Source of the DNA: Arthrobacter sp. Alg241-R88
Lineage (GTDB): Bacteria > Actinomycetota > Actinomycetes > Actinomycetales > Micrococcaceae
NCBI RefSeq assembly: GCF_900537115.1
Contig: NZ_UNRG01000001.1
Span: forward strand, 559,121 to 623,120
Reading direction: 5' to 3'
Length of the DNA stretch: 64,000 nucleotides
Shown here: positions 1 through 9,741 of the stretch, piece by piece
How the letters are laid out: the number at the start of each line of letters is the position of its first letter
Numbering within the stretch: the first letter of the stretch is position 1
The notes under the pieces: generated by a model
Database searches by the model: none
What the model saw: the letters and a program-made list of their open reading frames with translations, nothing else
Told to the model about the DNA's origin: nothing
Translations under genes and position numbers: made by a program

Positions 1-681
1 CTGCCAGTTGGTTCGCAGGAAGCTGCCGAGTTCTACGCCCAGTGCGCCATCGACGCCGGGGTTGCCTTCGTCAACGCCCTGCCGGTGTTCATCGCCGGTA
101 CCAAGGCGTGGGCTGACAAGTTCACCGCCGCCGGCGTGCCGATCGTGGGGGACGACATCAAGAGCCAGATCGGTGCCACCATCACGCACCGCGTTATGGC
201 CAAGCTCTTCGAAGACCGCGGCGTCACCCTGGACCGCACGTACCAGCTGAACGTCGGCGGCAACATGGACTTCAAGAACATGCTGGAGCGCGACCGCCTG
301 GAGTCCAAGAAGATCTCCAAGACCCAGGCCGTCACATCCAACGTAGAAGCCGAGCTGGCCGCCAAGGACGTCCACATCGGCCCGTCCGACTACGTCCAGT
401 GGCTTGATGACCGCAAGTGGGCCTTCGTCCGCCTCGAAGGCCGCAACTTTGGCGACGCCCCCGTTTCGCTCGAGTACAAGCTGGAGGTCTGGGACTCACC
501 CAACTCCGCCGGCGTGATCATCGACGCCATCCGCGCCGCCAAGATCGGCCTGGACCGCGGCATCGGCGGCCCGCTGCTCTCCGCATCGAGCTACTTCATG
601 AAGTCCCCGCCGAAGCAGTTCAACGACGACCTCGCCCGCGAAAAGGTGGAAGCCTTCATCCGCGGAGACCTCGAGCGCTAA
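1..681 (+). CDS. ino1: Inositol-3-phosphate synthase, C-terminal part
   Basis: The frame is open from base 1 to the TAA at 679-681, so the 5' end lies outside the window and 226 residues are visible. Ino1 isomerises glucose 6-phosphate to 1L-myo-inositol 1-phosphate with NAD as cofactor. The visible part carries the family signatures [12 protein letters not shown] and [10 protein letters not shown], followed by the lysine-rich stretch [16 protein letters not shown] and the conserved [19 protein letters not shown]. The product feeds inositol lipids and mycothiol; mshA, whose acceptor is this compound, lies 3 kb away on the other strand. A 63-base palindrome begins 17 bases after the stop. Identification is secure; only the missing N terminus limits it. 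Confidence 0.95.
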   Translation: MPVGSQEAAEFYAQCAIDAGVAFVNALPVFIAGTKAWADKFTAAGVPIVGDDIKSQIGATITHRVMAKLFEDRGVTLDRTYQLNVGGNMDFKNMLERDRLESKKISKTQAVTSNVEAELAAKDVHIGPSDYVQWLDDRKWAFVRLEGRNFGDAPVSLEYKLEVWDSPNSAGVIIDAIRAAKIGLDRGIGGPLLSASSYFMKSPPKQFNDDLAREKVEAFIRGDLER

Positions 682-697
682 ACCCCCGATTTACTGC

Positions 698-760
698 AGT
701 TGCCCTATCACTTTTGGTCCTCAAACCCTTGGTTTGGGAACCAAAAGTGATAGGGCAACT
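698..760. repeat. Intergenic palindrome, family 1, copy A
   Basis: The outer arms 698-718 and 740-760 are perfect 21-base reverse complements around the core CTATCACTTTTGGT. Pairing continues inward through 719-727 and 731-739 with one mismatch and one G-T pair, leaving a 3-base loop. It sits between the converging ino1 and DUF559 genes and could also terminate transcription in both directions. Related copies lie at 1735-1804 and 12657-12717. Confidence 0.9.
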
Positions 761-765
761 GGCTT

Positions 766-1692
766 TTAAGCGGCCCGGAGTGCCAGCCTTACCTGGTTCG
801 TGGCACGCCGGAAGTCCTGGGCCAGGTCATCCGCATTGAACTTGAAGTACCGCCAGCCCGCCGAGTTGAACGCTTCGTCCCGCCGATTGTCCCTGGACTG
901 CTGTTCCCGCGTCAGGTGGTGGCAACCGTCGTACTGGATAGCGATGCGGTGCGACCGGTATCCCATATCAGCGGCCGGGGAATAGTCATCACCGGGGCTG
1001 ACCCGCAATTGCAGTTCAGGCTCGGGAAGACCGGCCTCAGTAAGGGCAAGACGCAGGAAAGTTTCAGGGGCGGAGTCAGTGCCCGTACGCATCAATAATG
1101 TTGCCTCGCGGGCTTTGACGATCCCCTTCATCTTGGGGTGCCGGTTCAGCATGCAGCGCAACTGCTCCACGGTGTTCCATGGCTGTGTTCGTTCTTCCAA
1201 ACCGTTTCGTGGTTGTCGGACCAATTGGTCACCCACAGCAACCACATCTCGCAGAGGTAACGAAGTTGCCAGATCCAGCCATGTCCGTGCCGGAGTGGAT
1301 ATGCGGATGCCTTCAAAGACGGTGATTTCGTCGTCGAAAGCTAAGACGGTGTGGCCGACAACACCTTCCCGCCGCACTTGTGGCAGTACTTTTGGCTTGC
1401 TGAGGTGCATGATTCTGGAGCCCTGCAGCCAGCTCGGAAGCCAGAGTCCCCACAAGTCTGCTGCCGTTATGTGTGAGATCCATGCCCCCGGAGTTGCGGC
1501 GGAAAGTGCGCGGGCCAGCCCGGCAATTTCGAATTCCCAACCGGCGGGCATATAGAGCAGGCGGCCGGCGGATGCCAGGTCAGACGAACGTAGCCGACCG
1601 GTGCTCAGGCTCGCCGCCTGCGCCTCATGGACTGTGAAAGGGACCGAAGAAAGATGGGCCGGCAAAGGTGCGGGAGGCTGCATGCGGACCAT
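766..1692 (-). CDS. DUF559 / Vsr-like endonuclease-domain protein
   Basis: About 308 residues. The C-terminal third matches the DUF559 (very-short-patch-repair-like, PD-(D/E)XK) pattern: SAPETFLRLALTEAG, then AADMGY with the conserved Asp, IAIQYDGCHHL, a QQSRDNRR basic patch and GWRYFKFNADDL. The N-terminal part resembles the winged-helix/AbiEi-like region often fused to it. The usual catalytic Glu before DG reads Gln (IQYDG). The frame is open to 1785, but the first 20 or so codons are translated palindrome, so I place the start at ATG 1692 (ATG 1683 is also possible; no strong ribosome site). Sampled lines inside the gene are 53-58 percent GC against 68 percent in fhs, which suggests acquisition. 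Palindromes of one family flank both ends. The cellular role is unknown. Confidence 0.75.
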   Translation of the reverse strand: MVRMQPPAPLPAHLSSVPFTVHEAQAASLSTGRLRSSDLASAGRLLYMPAGWEFEIAGLARALSAATPGAWISHITAADLWGLWLPSWLQGSRIMHLSKPKVLPQVRREGVVGHTVLAFDDEITVFEGIRISTPARTWLDLATSLPLRDVVAVGDQLVRQPRNGLEERTQPWNTVEQLRCMLNRHPKMKGIVKAREATLLMRTGTDSAPETFLRLALTEAGLPEPELQLRVSPGDDYSPAADMGYRSHRIAIQYDGCHHLTREQQSRDNRRDEAFNSAGWRYFKFNADDLAQDFRRATNQVRLALRAA

Positions 1693-1734
1693 TGTTACCC
1701 GGAGCCCGGTGCGGCCGCAGGAGATATCCACAGG

Positions 1735-1804
1735 CCTCGTTTGCGCTATCAGCTTTGGTTCCCAAAACCCATGTATGACTGCCAAAACTGATAGGTCAAC
1801 GAGG
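1735..1804. repeat. Intergenic palindrome, family 1, copy B
   Basis: A degraded copy of the element at 698-760: left arm CCTCGTTTGCGCTATCAGC, right arm CTGATAGGTCAACGAGG, pairing with one bulge and several mismatches. It lies between the 5' side of the DUF559 gene and the 3' end of fhs, and overlaps the extended open frame of the DUF559 gene. Confidence 0.8.
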
Positions 1805-1814
1805 GGGCGGTTGA

Positions 1815-3491
1815 TTAGGCGAGGCCAACGGGGTTGCCGGCGTCATCCACGTCCATGCGCATCGCAGCCGGGGCGGCGGGCAGTCCGGGCATGGTCATCA
1901 CCGCTCCGGTGAGCGCCACGATGAAGCCCGCCCCGGTCTTGGGCAGGAGGTCGCGCACGTGGATGATGAATCCCTTGGGCGCCCCGAGACGCGAGGCGTC
2001 GTCCGTGAACGAGTACTGCGTCTTGGCCATGCACACAGGGAGCCCGCCCCAGCCGTTCCGCTCGATGTCGGCCAGCCGTTTCAGGGCCGGGACGGAAAAA
2101 TCCACCCCGTCCGCACCGTAAATTTCCTGCGCGATGGTCCGGATCTTGTCCTCTACGGGGAGCTCCAGCGGGTAGAGGTGGCGGAAGTCGTTCGGCCCGG
2201 CCAGTGCCTTCACCACCAGGGCGGCCAGTTCGTCACCGCCGTCGCCACCGCCGCCGCGGCCCCACACATCGGCGACCGCGGCCGGAACTCCCTCCGCAGA
2301 GCACCACGCCAGCAGCCAGTCGAGTTCCTCGGCAGAGTCGGAGCCGAACCTGTTGATGGCCACCACCGGTGGCACCCCGAACTTCTCCACGTTCCGGATG
2401 TGCCGCCGCAGGTTGGCCATCCCCGCTTCCAATGCGGCCACATTAGGGGTTGTCAGCTGGTCCTTGGCCACCCCGCCCTGCATCTTCAAAGCCCGCACCG
2501 TTGCCACCACCACAACGGCGGAGGGCGCCAGGCCGCCCGTCCGTGCCTTGATGTCCATGAACTTCTCGGCACCCAGGTCGGCGCCGAAGCCTGCCTCGGT
2601 GACCACAATGTCCGCCAGCCGCCGGGCCGTCTGGGTGGCAATCAGTGAATTGCAGCCGTGCGCAATATTGGCGAAGGGGCCACCGTGGACCAGGGCAGGG
2701 GTGCCGGCGATGGTCTGCACCAGATTGGGCTTGATGGCTTCCTTCAGCAGCAGCGTCAGCGCGCCCTGTACGCCGAGGTCGGCCACGGTCACCGGCGAAC
2801 GGTCAAAGGTGTAGCCGAAGGTGATCCTGCCCAGGCGTACGCGGAGGTCCGCCAGATCAGTGGCGAGACAGAAAACTGCCATGATCTCGGACGCGACGGT
2901 GATGTCGAACCCGTCCTGGCGGGGTACTCCCTGCGTGGGTCCGCCCAGTCCGATGACCACCTCACGCAGTGCCCGGTCGTTCATGTCCAGAACCCGTTTG
3001 AAGGTCATGCGCCGGGGGTCGATGTTGAGTTCGTTGCCCTGGTAGATGTGGTTGTCCACCAGCGCCATCAGGGCATTGTTCGCCGACGTCACGGCGTGGA
3101 AATCCCCGGTGAAGTGCAGGTTGATCTCGTCCATGGGCAGCACCTGCGAGTACCCGCCGCCCGTCGCTCCGCCCTTCATGCCCAGGACCGGTCCAAGGGA
3201 GGGTTCCCGTAGGGCGATCATTACCCGGTGGCCCGCCCGTGCCAGCGAATCGGCGAGCCCCACCGTCGTGGTGGACTTTCCCTCACCAGCCGGGGTGGGG
3301 GACATGGCTGAGACCAGCACTACCTTCCCCTGGGGTGGCGGTGCGTCCAGCCGCGCGGGGTCGATTTTCGCCTTGTACCGCCCGTACAGTTCCACCGCCT
3401 CCGCGTTGATTCCGGCGGCCGCCGCGATCTCCTCGATGGGCAGGATCCGTGCCGCGCGGGCGATCTCGAGGTCACTCGGGGTAGCAGACAT
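1815..3491 (-). CDS. fhs: Formate--tetrahydrofolate ligase
   Basis: 558 residues, the usual length. The enzyme makes 10-formyl-THF from formate, ATP and THF for purine and formyl-Met synthesis. The family P-loop [12 protein letters not shown] is at residues 65-76, followed by [23 protein letters not shown] and [13 protein letters not shown], all characteristic. The frame is open upstream to 3632, but ATG 3491 is preceded by AAAGGAC at good spacing and gives the normal [14 protein letters not shown] start. It lies 47 bases downstream of mshA on the same strand and may be cotranscribed with it. Another one-carbon gene (5-FTHF cyclo-ligase) lies at 45.5 kb. Confidence 0.96.
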   Translation of the reverse strand: MSATPSDLEIARAARILPIEEIAAAAGINAEAVELYGRYKAKIDPARLDAPPPQGKVVLVSAMSPTPAGEGKSTTTVGLADSLARAGHRVMIALREPSLGPVLGMKGGATGGGYSQVLPMDEINLHFTGDFHAVTSANNALMALVDNHIYQGNELNIDPRRMTFKRVLDMNDRALREVVIGLGGPTQGVPRQDGFDITVASEIMAVFCLATDLADLRVRLGRITFGYTFDRSPVTVADLGVQGALTLLLKEAIKPNLVQTIAGTPALVHGGPFANIAHGCNSLIATQTARRLADIVVTEAGFGADLGAEKFMDIKARTGGLAPSAVVVVATVRALKMQGGVAKDQLTTPNVAALEAGMANLRRHIRNVEKFGVPPVVAINRFGSDSAEELDWLLAWCSAEGVPAAVADVWGRGGGGDGGDELAALVVKALAGPNDFRHLYPLELPVEDKIRTIAQEIYGADGVDFSVPALKRLADIERNGWGGLPVCMAKTQYSFTDDASRLGAPKGFIIHVRDLLPKTGAGFIVALTGAVMTMPGLPAAPAAMRMDVDDAGNPVGLA

Positions 3492-3538
3492 CTTTGTCCT
3501 TTGCTGGAGCGGATAGGGCAGCTGGAGCGGATGGGGCG

Positions 3539-4801
3539 TCAGGGGGCGGGAACCGTTGTCAGGGGCTGCCTTGCATGGTGGTCGACGGCGGTGTGGTAGC
3601 TCTCGAGCGTGATGGCAGCCGTGCGCTGCCACCCGGAGTTCTGGGCGCGGATGGCGGCTGCCCGCCCCATGTCTTCGCGGGTAGCGGGGTCGTCGTACAG
3701 CGCCTCCAGCGCATCCGCCCAGTCCGAGGCATGGTGGCCGTCCACCAACAGCCCCGTCCTGCCGTCGAAAATGGCCCGCGACAGACCACCGACCCGCGTT
3801 GCCACCACAGGCGTGCCGCAGGCCTGGGCTTCAAGCGCAACCAGCCCGAAGGACTCGCTGTAGGAGGGCATCACCACCACATCGGCCGCCCGGAACCAGG
3901 CCGCCAGCTCCGGTGCCTTGACCGGCGGAAGCTGCGTGACGACGTCGTCCATCTCCGACTCCGCCACCAGCCGCCGGAGGTTGAATTCCTTGTTTCCGCT
4001 TAACGAACCAAGGATGGTGAGCCGCAGGTTGATGTCTGGACGCCGGTGCCGAAGCAGGGCTGCGGCCTTGACCAGGATCTGCGGCCCCTTGAGCCGCTGG
4101 ATCCGGCCCGCGAAAACCAGGTGGAAAGTCTCGGCACCGATGCCCCGCTCAGTCCGCGACCTGGCCCGGAACGCAGGAGTGAAAGTGCTGAGGTCAACTC
4201 CGGGCGGGGCAATGTCTATCCGCTCGTACGATGCCCTGTAGTGCGAGACCAGCTCGGCCGCTTCCGCGCTGGTGTTGGCAATCAGCCGGGCTGCGCCGTC
4301 CACGATGCGGTGCTCACCCAGCTCGCGCCGCCGCGGTTCAGGCTGTTCGCCGGATTCAAGCAGTAGGTTCTTGACTTTGGCCATGGTGTGCATGGTGTGC
4401 ACCAGCGGCACGCCCCAGAGCCCGGAAAGCTCCAGGCCCGCGATCCCGGAGACCCAATAGTGCGAATGGATGACGTCGTAGCGGCCGTGCGGCTGCCGCT
4501 GCCTGATCTGCTCGATCTCTTCCACCATGCTGTGGAGAAGGCCGGGAAGCTCCTCCTTGGGGATTTTCCGGGTGGGGCCGGCCAGGACGTTGTGGACGCA
4601 TACGCCGGGATCGGGGTGCTCGACGGCGGGCTGGCCGGCGGAGGTGGCGCGCGTGAAGATCTCCACTTCCACGCCGGCCTCGGCCAGGGCGGATGCCAGT
4701 TCCCGGATATACACGTTCATGCCGCCGGCATCACCGGAACCCGGCTGCTCCATGGGGGAGGTGTGGAGTGACAGTAATGCCACCCTGCGGACCGGTGCCA
4801 C
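3539..4801 (-). CDS. mshA: D-inositol-3-phosphate glycosyltransferase (mycothiol synthesis)
   Basis: 420 residues, GT4 family. MshA transfers GlcNAc from UDP-GlcNAc to inositol phosphate, the first step of mycothiol synthesis. The diagnostic N terminus [30 protein letters not shown], the [11 protein letters not shown] segment and the nucleotide-sugar site [23 protein letters not shown] are all present. Start is GTG 4801 with GGAGG upstream. The gene is in the same direction as fhs (47 bases downstream). ino1, which makes the acceptor, is 3 kb away. Mycothiol is restricted to Actinobacteria, which supports the assignment of the organism. Confidence 0.95.
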   Translation of the reverse strand: MAPVRRVALLSLHTSPMEQPGSGDAGGMNVYIRELASALAEAGVEVEIFTRATSAGQPAVEHPDPGVCVHNVLAGPTRKIPKEELPGLLHSMVEEIEQIRQRQPHGRYDVIHSHYWVSGIAGLELSGLWGVPLVHTMHTMAKVKNLLLESGEQPEPRRRELGEHRIVDGAARLIANTSAEAAELVSHYRASYERIDIAPPGVDLSTFTPAFRARSRTERGIGAETFHLVFAGRIQRLKGPQILVKAAALLRHRRPDINLRLTILGSLSGNKEFNLRRLVAESEMDDVVTQLPPVKAPELAAWFRAADVVVMPSYSESFGLVALEAQACGTPVVATRVGGLSRAIFDGRTGLLVDGHHASDWADALEALYDDPATREDMGRAAAIRAQNSGWQRTAAITLESYHTAVDHHARQPLTTVPAP

Positions 4802-4878
4802 GGGACCTCCTTCCGGCTCCCGGCGCAGGTTGGCGCGCCGGGTGAGTGCTGGGCATTCGATAAAACACTACTCCTGTG

Positions 4879-6309
4879 TCAACGCGTACCGCCCCGCCAC
4901 ATCTTCCCCAGGGCTGGAAACGCCTGCTCGTAGCCGGCGAGCAGGTCCGCACCGAGTCCTTCCGACCCCACCAGGGGATGCTGCGCGAAGGCCTGCAGCG
5001 CGGCGTCCCGGTCACCCTGCGTGGCAGCCCGCACGGCCAGCCGCTCCACCTTTTTCACTTGGCGGAGCAGCTGGAGTTGTTCCGGCGGTGGAGCCTGCTG
5101 GGCCAGCGGCAGCACGCCGTCGGCCGTTACCGTGCAGGGAAGCTCGACGACGGCGTCGGCCGGCAGCCCGGGAATGGCAGCTTTGGGGGCGGCCCGCTGA
5201 GCGGTGGCTGGCTCGGGCGCTTGAGGAGCAGCAGATCCTGCTTTCCCAGCCAAAGTGTTGGGTGTGTTCAGGATCAGCTGCGCATCCCCCGAACCCGATA
5301 CAGCCCGCATGGCCGCCAGCGCCACCCGCTCATAGCCGCCGCCGGCAAGGTCCTCCTCGTTGCGCCGTTCACCCTTCCCACGGGCCTCGGCCAGGTAGCC
5401 CTCCTCGCGGGACCTGCGCGCAGCCTCCCACAGGGTGAAAGCGTTACCGTCAGCCGTTGCCAGCCTCGGGTACAGCTCCTGCTGCTGGCTGTGGATGGAT
5501 TCTCCCCGGGTTTCAGTCATGGCACGCATCGCTTCCCGGGCAGCGTCCTGCTGGTAGTAGTAATACAGGTACTCGTTGGGAAGGGCGCCGAGGCGGGCAA
5601 GGAACGGCTGGGAAAACAGCCGGCCCTCTTCGAAGGACTGAAGGGCAACCGGATCGGACAGCAGTGCAGGAAGGACGTCCCGTCCGCCGGACTCCAGCCG
5701 GTACAGCCAGCCCAGGTGGTTCAGGCCGTAGTAGCCCACGCCGTCGAGCGTTCCTTCCGGCAGCGTGACGCCGGCGGCGCGCGCCGCGCGGTGCACCAGC
5801 CCGCCCGCGGAGTCGCAGATCCCGATGACGCGGCTGCCGAGCACTGGCAGGAGCGCCTCGGTGACCATGCCGGCCGGATTGGTGAAGTTGATCAGCCACG
5901 CGTCCGGGCAGTGTTCCTTCATGAGGCGCGCCAGTTCCAGCATGTGCGGGATGGTCCGGAGGGCGTAGGAGATGCCGCCGGCCCCGGTTGTCTCCTGGCC
6001 CAGCAGGCCCAGGTCCTGCGCGACTTTTTCGTCGGCCACCCGTCCCGCGGTGCCGCCGGGGCGGATGGCGGCAAACACCATCTCCGTTCCCGCCAGGGCC
6101 TCCGGGAGGTTGGTGGTGGAATGGACCGGTAGGCGGCGGCCCTGCCCGGTCGGCATGCTGCGCAGGACCGCTGCCATGGCGGCAAGGCGGGAAGGGTCGA
6201 CGTCGAACAGCACCAGTTCCGTGACCACCCCAGTGAAGGACCCGGAGACCAGCGCGCGGTAGATCAACGGAACCCGGAAACCCCCACCGCCGACGATCAG
6301 AAGCCGCAT
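4879..6309 (-). CDS. Family 4 glycosidase, 6-phospho-beta-glucosidase type
   Basis: 476 residues. GH4 enzymes use NAD and a divalent metal to cleave 6-phosphoglycosides by oxidation and elimination. Visible are the NAD-binding GGGGFRVPL (residues 7-15), FDVDPSR, IRPGGTAGR, LINFTNPAGMVTEAL (139-153), the metal-ligand Cys in GICDSAGG (C165) and the metal-ligand His in YGLNHLGW (H198). Between about residues 340 and 400 there is an Ala/Pro-rich insertion. Start ATG 6309 is chosen because TAGACT stands 7 bases upstream on the minus strand, so the mRNA is probably leaderless. The gene diverges from a PfkB sugar kinase, which could be functionally linked. The exact sugar is unknown. Confidence 0.88.
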   Translation of the reverse strand: MRLLIVGGGGFRVPLIYRALVSGSFTGVVTELVLFDVDPSRLAAMAAVLRSMPTGQGRRLPVHSTTNLPEALAGTEMVFAAIRPGGTAGRVADEKVAQDLGLLGQETTGAGGISYALRTIPHMLELARLMKEHCPDAWLINFTNPAGMVTEALLPVLGSRVIGICDSAGGLVHRAARAAGVTLPEGTLDGVGYYGLNHLGWLYRLESGGRDVLPALLSDPVALQSFEEGRLFSQPFLARLGALPNEYLYYYYQQDAAREAMRAMTETRGESIHSQQQELYPRLATADGNAFTLWEAARRSREEGYLAEARGKGERRNEEDLAGGGYERVALAAMRAVSGSGDAQLILNTPNTLAGKAGSAAPQAPEPATAQRAAPKAAIPGLPADAVVELPCTVTADGVLPLAQQAPPPEQLQLLRQVKKVERLAVRAATQGDRDAALQAFAQHPLVGSEGLGADLLAGYEQAFPALGKMWRGGTR

Positions 6310-6391
6310 AATCAGCAGTCTAGGCGTGGGTCTCCGCAGCACCTACGGCCGCCCCTACCGTATGTCTGTGGCAGGGCGTAGTGTGCGGCAC
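6310..6391. promoter_or_regulatory. Divergent leaderless promoters, GH4 and PfkB kinase
   Basis: On the minus strand TAGACT (6317-6322) lies 7 bases before ATG 6309. On the plus strand TAGTGT (6379-6384) lies 7 bases before ATG 6392. No ribosome-binding site precedes either start. Clear -35 boxes are not seen. Confidence 0.6.
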
Positions 6392-7483
6392 ATGGAGGCG
6401 ATACCCGCACGCCCGTTTGACCCCCTGGCTGCCGTCCGCGCGCCGTCGGGCCTCGGATTCGACGTGCTGCTGGCCGGAACGGTGTTCCAGGACATCATTT
6501 TCACCGGCCTGCCGCACGGGCCCGAACCGGGCACGGAAATCTGGAGCGACGGCATGGGCAGTTGCCCGGGTGGGGTGGCAAACCAGGCAATCGCCGCGGC
6601 ACGGCTGGGCCTGCGCACCGGTCTGGCGGCGGCCTTCGGCGATGACGGCTACGGGGATTTCAACTGGAAGATCCTGTCCGGCCAGGAGCACGTGGACCTC
6701 AGCCTGTCGCGGAAGATTCCGGGCTGGCATTCGCCGGTGACGGTCTCCTTGTGTGTGGACAAGGACCGGTCCCTGGTGACTCACGGCCATGCTCCACCGG
6801 TGACGGCGTCGGAGCTCATCGGGGACCCGCCTCCCGCGCTCGCCGGCATCGCTGAAGTGGGCCTGGAAGTGGAGCCGTGGGCCATGGCGGCGCACCAGGC
6901 GGGCGTGAAGCTGTTCGGGGACGTCGGCTGGGACCCCAGCGGCGTCTGGGCGCCGGTCCGGCTGGACAACCTGCAGTATTTCCACGCGTTCCTGCCCAAC
7001 CAGCGCGAGGCCATGGCATTCACAGGCAAGGACGATCCCTGGACTGCCCTATATGCGCTGGCGGACAGGGTGCCGGTAGCCGTTGTAACCCTCGGGCCAC
7101 AGGGCGCCATGGCGGTCGACTCGGAAACGGGCGAGGAGGAGTGGGTGCCCTCACTTCCCGTCAAGGCTTTCGATCCAACAGGCGCCGGCGACTGTTTCGA
7201 CGCCGCATTCATCGTGGGGAGCCTGGCCGGCTGGCCTCTGGGGAACAGGCTGCGCTTCGCCAACCTCTGTGCCTCGCTCGCGGTACAGGAAGTGGGAGGT
7301 TCCCTTGCCGCCCCGGGCTGGGGTGACATCGCCGACTGGTGGAAACGTGCCAACGCCAGGCCCGAAAGACAGACCAGCCAGTGGCTGCGGCGCTTCTCGT
7401 TCTTGGCAGACATCGTCCAGGACGTTCCGCTGGCCGCCCAGCGCAGGGCTGCCGCCACTATCGCACACCTCTCTGACGCGTAA
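6392..7483 (+). CDS. PfkB-family carbohydrate kinase
   Basis: 363 residues. The ribokinase-fold signatures are clear: N-terminal GGVANQAIAAARLGLRTGLAAAFGDDGYGD (sugar-binding lid and first PfkB motif) and C-terminal DPTGAGDCFDAAF (second PfkB motif with the catalytic Asp and the anion hole). It should phosphorylate a sugar or nucleoside with ATP. The frame is open to 6326, but ATG 6392 follows TAGTGT by 7 bases, the leaderless spacing seen throughout the window. It is divergent from the GH4 glycosidase, whose substrates are phosphorylated sugars. The substrate cannot be read from the sequence. Confidence 0.87.
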   Translation: MEAIPARPFDPLAAVRAPSGLGFDVLLAGTVFQDIIFTGLPHGPEPGTEIWSDGMGSCPGGVANQAIAAARLGLRTGLAAAFGDDGYGDFNWKILSGQEHVDLSLSRKIPGWHSPVTVSLCVDKDRSLVTHGHAPPVTASELIGDPPPALAGIAEVGLEVEPWAMAAHQAGVKLFGDVGWDPSGVWAPVRLDNLQYFHAFLPNQREAMAFTGKDDPWTALYALADRVPVAVVTLGPQGAMAVDSETGEEEWVPSLPVKAFDPTGAGDCFDAAFIVGSLAGWPLGNRLRFANLCASLAVQEVGGSLAAPGWGDIADWWKRANARPERQTSQWLRRFSFLADIVQDVPLAAQRRAAATIAHLSDA

Positions 7484-7622
7484 CGCGCCGGGCGACTGCT
7501 GGTCTGGTACAACGCCGGAGCGTGGAAGCGAGTCATCGCCTCGAAGGTGTTCTACGAGCACAATTTCCCGCGCCCCATCATGATCCTCATGAATGCAATA
7601 GTCGTGCTCTAGCCTTGAATCC

Positions 7623-8480
7623 ATGGACAGGTGGGGAGAAAGGCGGCGTGTAGTCCCTGTTCAGGGGGCGAAGCTGGCAGTTTTTGAATACGGCCCGGAC
7701 CCGGGACGTGGTGTCCCCACCCTGCTCCTGGTCCACGGCTACCCCGACGACCACAGCGTGTTTTATCCGCTGATCAGCGAGTTGGCACCAACCCACCATG
7801 TCATCGCCTATGACACCCGTAATGCCGGACTGTCCTCGGTTACAGGAAAACCCGGGAGCTTTGCGCTGCCCACACTGGTGGATGACCTGTACGCGGTGCT
7901 GGCCGCAACGCAGGCGTCCGAGGTTCATGTCGTGGGCCACGACTGGGGATCCATCCAGGCATGGGCGGCTATCAAGGATGTCCGGGCGGCCGGAAAGATC
8001 AGCCGGTTCACCAGCGTTTCCGGACCGGACCTGCAGCACTATGTCTGGTGGATGCGGGAACGGCTGCGGCATGCCCGGCAATGGCCGCAGCTGATGGGAC
8101 AACTACTGCGCAGCCTCTACGTTGCCGCCTTCCAGGTTCCTGTGCTGCCGGAAGCGGTGTGGCACTTCTTCTTGACCGGCGCCTTCGAGAGGACCACCGG
8201 GCGCAGGGTGGGCGACAATCCGGTGCGCGGCCTTGCCCTCTACCGGGCGAATTTCCTGTCCGTCGAATACCGCCGGCCGCCGCTTCCGGTATCAATCCCA
8301 GTCCGCGTGGTGGTCCCGGTCAAGGACCCGTTCCTTTCGCCGCGGCTGGTCGATGGCCTCGAAGACTGGGTGCAGGAGCTCACAGTGACCTACGTGGACG
8401 CCGGTCACTGGTGGCCGGCAACCCACGCCCCTGACCTCGCCGAGTTCCTGCGGACAGAATTCGGGCCCGGCAGCGCGTGA
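7623..8480 (+). CDS. Alpha/beta hydrolase, epoxide hydrolase-like
   Basis: 285 residues. The fold is shown by LLLVHGYPDDHSVFYPL (oxyanion HG motif), the nucleophile elbow VVGHDWGS with Asp as nucleophile, and the catalytic His in DAGHWWPATHAP near residue 268; KDPF near 240 may hold the acid. An Asp nucleophile points to epoxide hydrolase or haloalkane dehalogenase relatives rather than esterases. TAGCCT (7610-7615) stands 7 bases before ATG 7623, so the message is probably leaderless. The preceding 139 bases (7484-7622) hold nothing else recognisable. The natural substrate is unknown. Confidence 0.82.
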   Translation: MDRWGERRRVVPVQGAKLAVFEYGPDPGRGVPTLLLVHGYPDDHSVFYPLISELAPTHHVIAYDTRNAGLSSVTGKPGSFALPTLVDDLYAVLAATQASEVHVVGHDWGSIQAWAAIKDVRAAGKISRFTSVSGPDLQHYVWWMRERLRHARQWPQLMGQLLRSLYVAAFQVPVLPEAVWHFFLTGAFERTTGRRVGDNPVRGLALYRANFLSVEYRRPPLPVSIPVRVVVPVKDPFLSPRLVDGLEDWVQELTVTYVDAGHWWPATHAPDLAEFLRTEFGPGSA

Positions 8481-8517
8481 TTATTCGGCCGGAAATGCCC
8501 GCACTAGAATCACTAAG

Positions 8518-9741
8518 GTGACTTACCCAGCAACAACCGGTGAATTCGACGCTGCCCCGCCGCGGAGCCCCCGCTATGAACGGTCCGCCGTGATTGACCT
8601 CGACGCCATCCGGCACAACGTCCGCCGGCTGGCGGCTGCAGCTTCCCCCGCGAAAGTCATGGCGGTGGTAAAAGCAGACGCCTACGGGCACGGTGCGGTC
8701 CCGGTGGCGCGGGCCGCCATCGAAGCTGGGGCCTCCTGGCTGGGGGTGGCCCACATCTCCGAAGCCCTGGCCCTGCGTGCCGCCGGCATCGACGCCCCGC
8801 TGCTCGCGTGGTTGCACACCACGGAAAGCAACTTTGGCGCCGCGGTGGCTGCCGGCGTCGACATCGGCTGCTCGGGGTGGGAGCTGGAACGGATCGTGGC
8901 GGCGGCCCGGGAGCAGGAGCGTCCGGCACGCGTCCACCTGAAAGTGGACACAGGCCTGGGACGCAACGGTGCCACGCTGGATACCTGGGACAACCTCGTG
9001 GGTGAAGCGATGGAATACCAGGACCAGGGCCTGCTGCGCGTGGTGGGCATTTTTTCGCACCTTGCCGTCGCTGACGAACCGGAGCGGCCCGAGACCGACC
9101 AGCAGCTCGCGGCGTTCCGCGAAGTGCTCGCCGTTGCCGAGGACGCCGGCGTGGACCCGGAGGTCCGGCACCTCGCGAATACACCGGCCACCCTGTCCCG
9201 GCCCGACACCCACTTCGACCTGGTCCGCGTGGGCCTGGGGATTTACGGGCTGTCGCCCTTTGACGGGCAGACGTCGGCCGAGCTGGGACTCCGCCCGGCC
9301 ATGACACTGCGGACCCTAGTTTCCCAGTGCAAGGAAGTGCCGGACGGGCAAGGCGTCTCCTACGGTCTCCGCTACCACACCAGCGGCCCCAGCACCCTGG
9401 GCCTGATCCCGGTGGGCTACGCCGACGGAGTACCGCGCGTCGCTACGGGCGGTCCCGTCCGGGTGGCCGGTAAAACCTACCCGGTGGTGGGGCGAATCGC
9501 CATGGACCAGATGGTCATCGACCTCGGCGACACCGGCCCTGCCGGCGCGGGCCTGCTGGGGGCCGAAGCCGAGCTGTTCGGGGACGGCACCGACGGCGGA
9601 CCCACTGCCGACGACTGGGCACGCGCGGCCGGAACCATCAATTACGAGATCGTCACCAGGATCAGCCCGCGGGTGCCCCGCCGCTTCATCAACGAACAGG
9701 CTCCGGCCGGCGTCGTTCACGGTGCAGAGGGTGCCGCATGA
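8518..9741 (+). CDS. alr: Alanine racemase
   Basis: 407 residues. The PLP enzyme interconverts L- and D-alanine for peptidoglycan. The PLP lysine lies in AVVKADAYGHGA (K52), followed by HLKVDTGLGRNG, the C-terminal GYADGVPR and the catalytic-Tyr region GLRYHTSG. Start is GTG 8518, with TAGAAT at 8505-8510 and a 7-base gap, so probably leaderless. It heads an operon in which each junction overlaps (alr/tsaE share ATGA at 9738-9741). The same alr-tsaE-tsaB-rimI-tsaD order is known in mycobacteria. Confidence 0.96.
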   Translation: MTYPATTGEFDAAPPRSPRYERSAVIDLDAIRHNVRRLAAAASPAKVMAVVKADAYGHGAVPVARAAIEAGASWLGVAHISEALALRAAGIDAPLLAWLHTTESNFGAAVAAGVDIGCSGWELERIVAAAREQERPARVHLKVDTGLGRNGATLDTWDNLVGEAMEYQDQGLLRVVGIFSHLAVADEPERPETDQQLAAFREVLAVAEDAGVDPEVRHLANTPATLSRPDTHFDLVRVGLGIYGLSPFDGQTSAELGLRPAMTLRTLVSQCKEVPDGQGVSYGLRYHTSGPSTLGLIPVGYADGVPRVATGGPVRVAGKTYPVVGRIAMDQMVIDLGDTGPAGAGLLGAEAELFGDGTDGGPTADDWARAAGTINYEIVTRISPRVPRRFINEQAPAGVVHGAEGAA

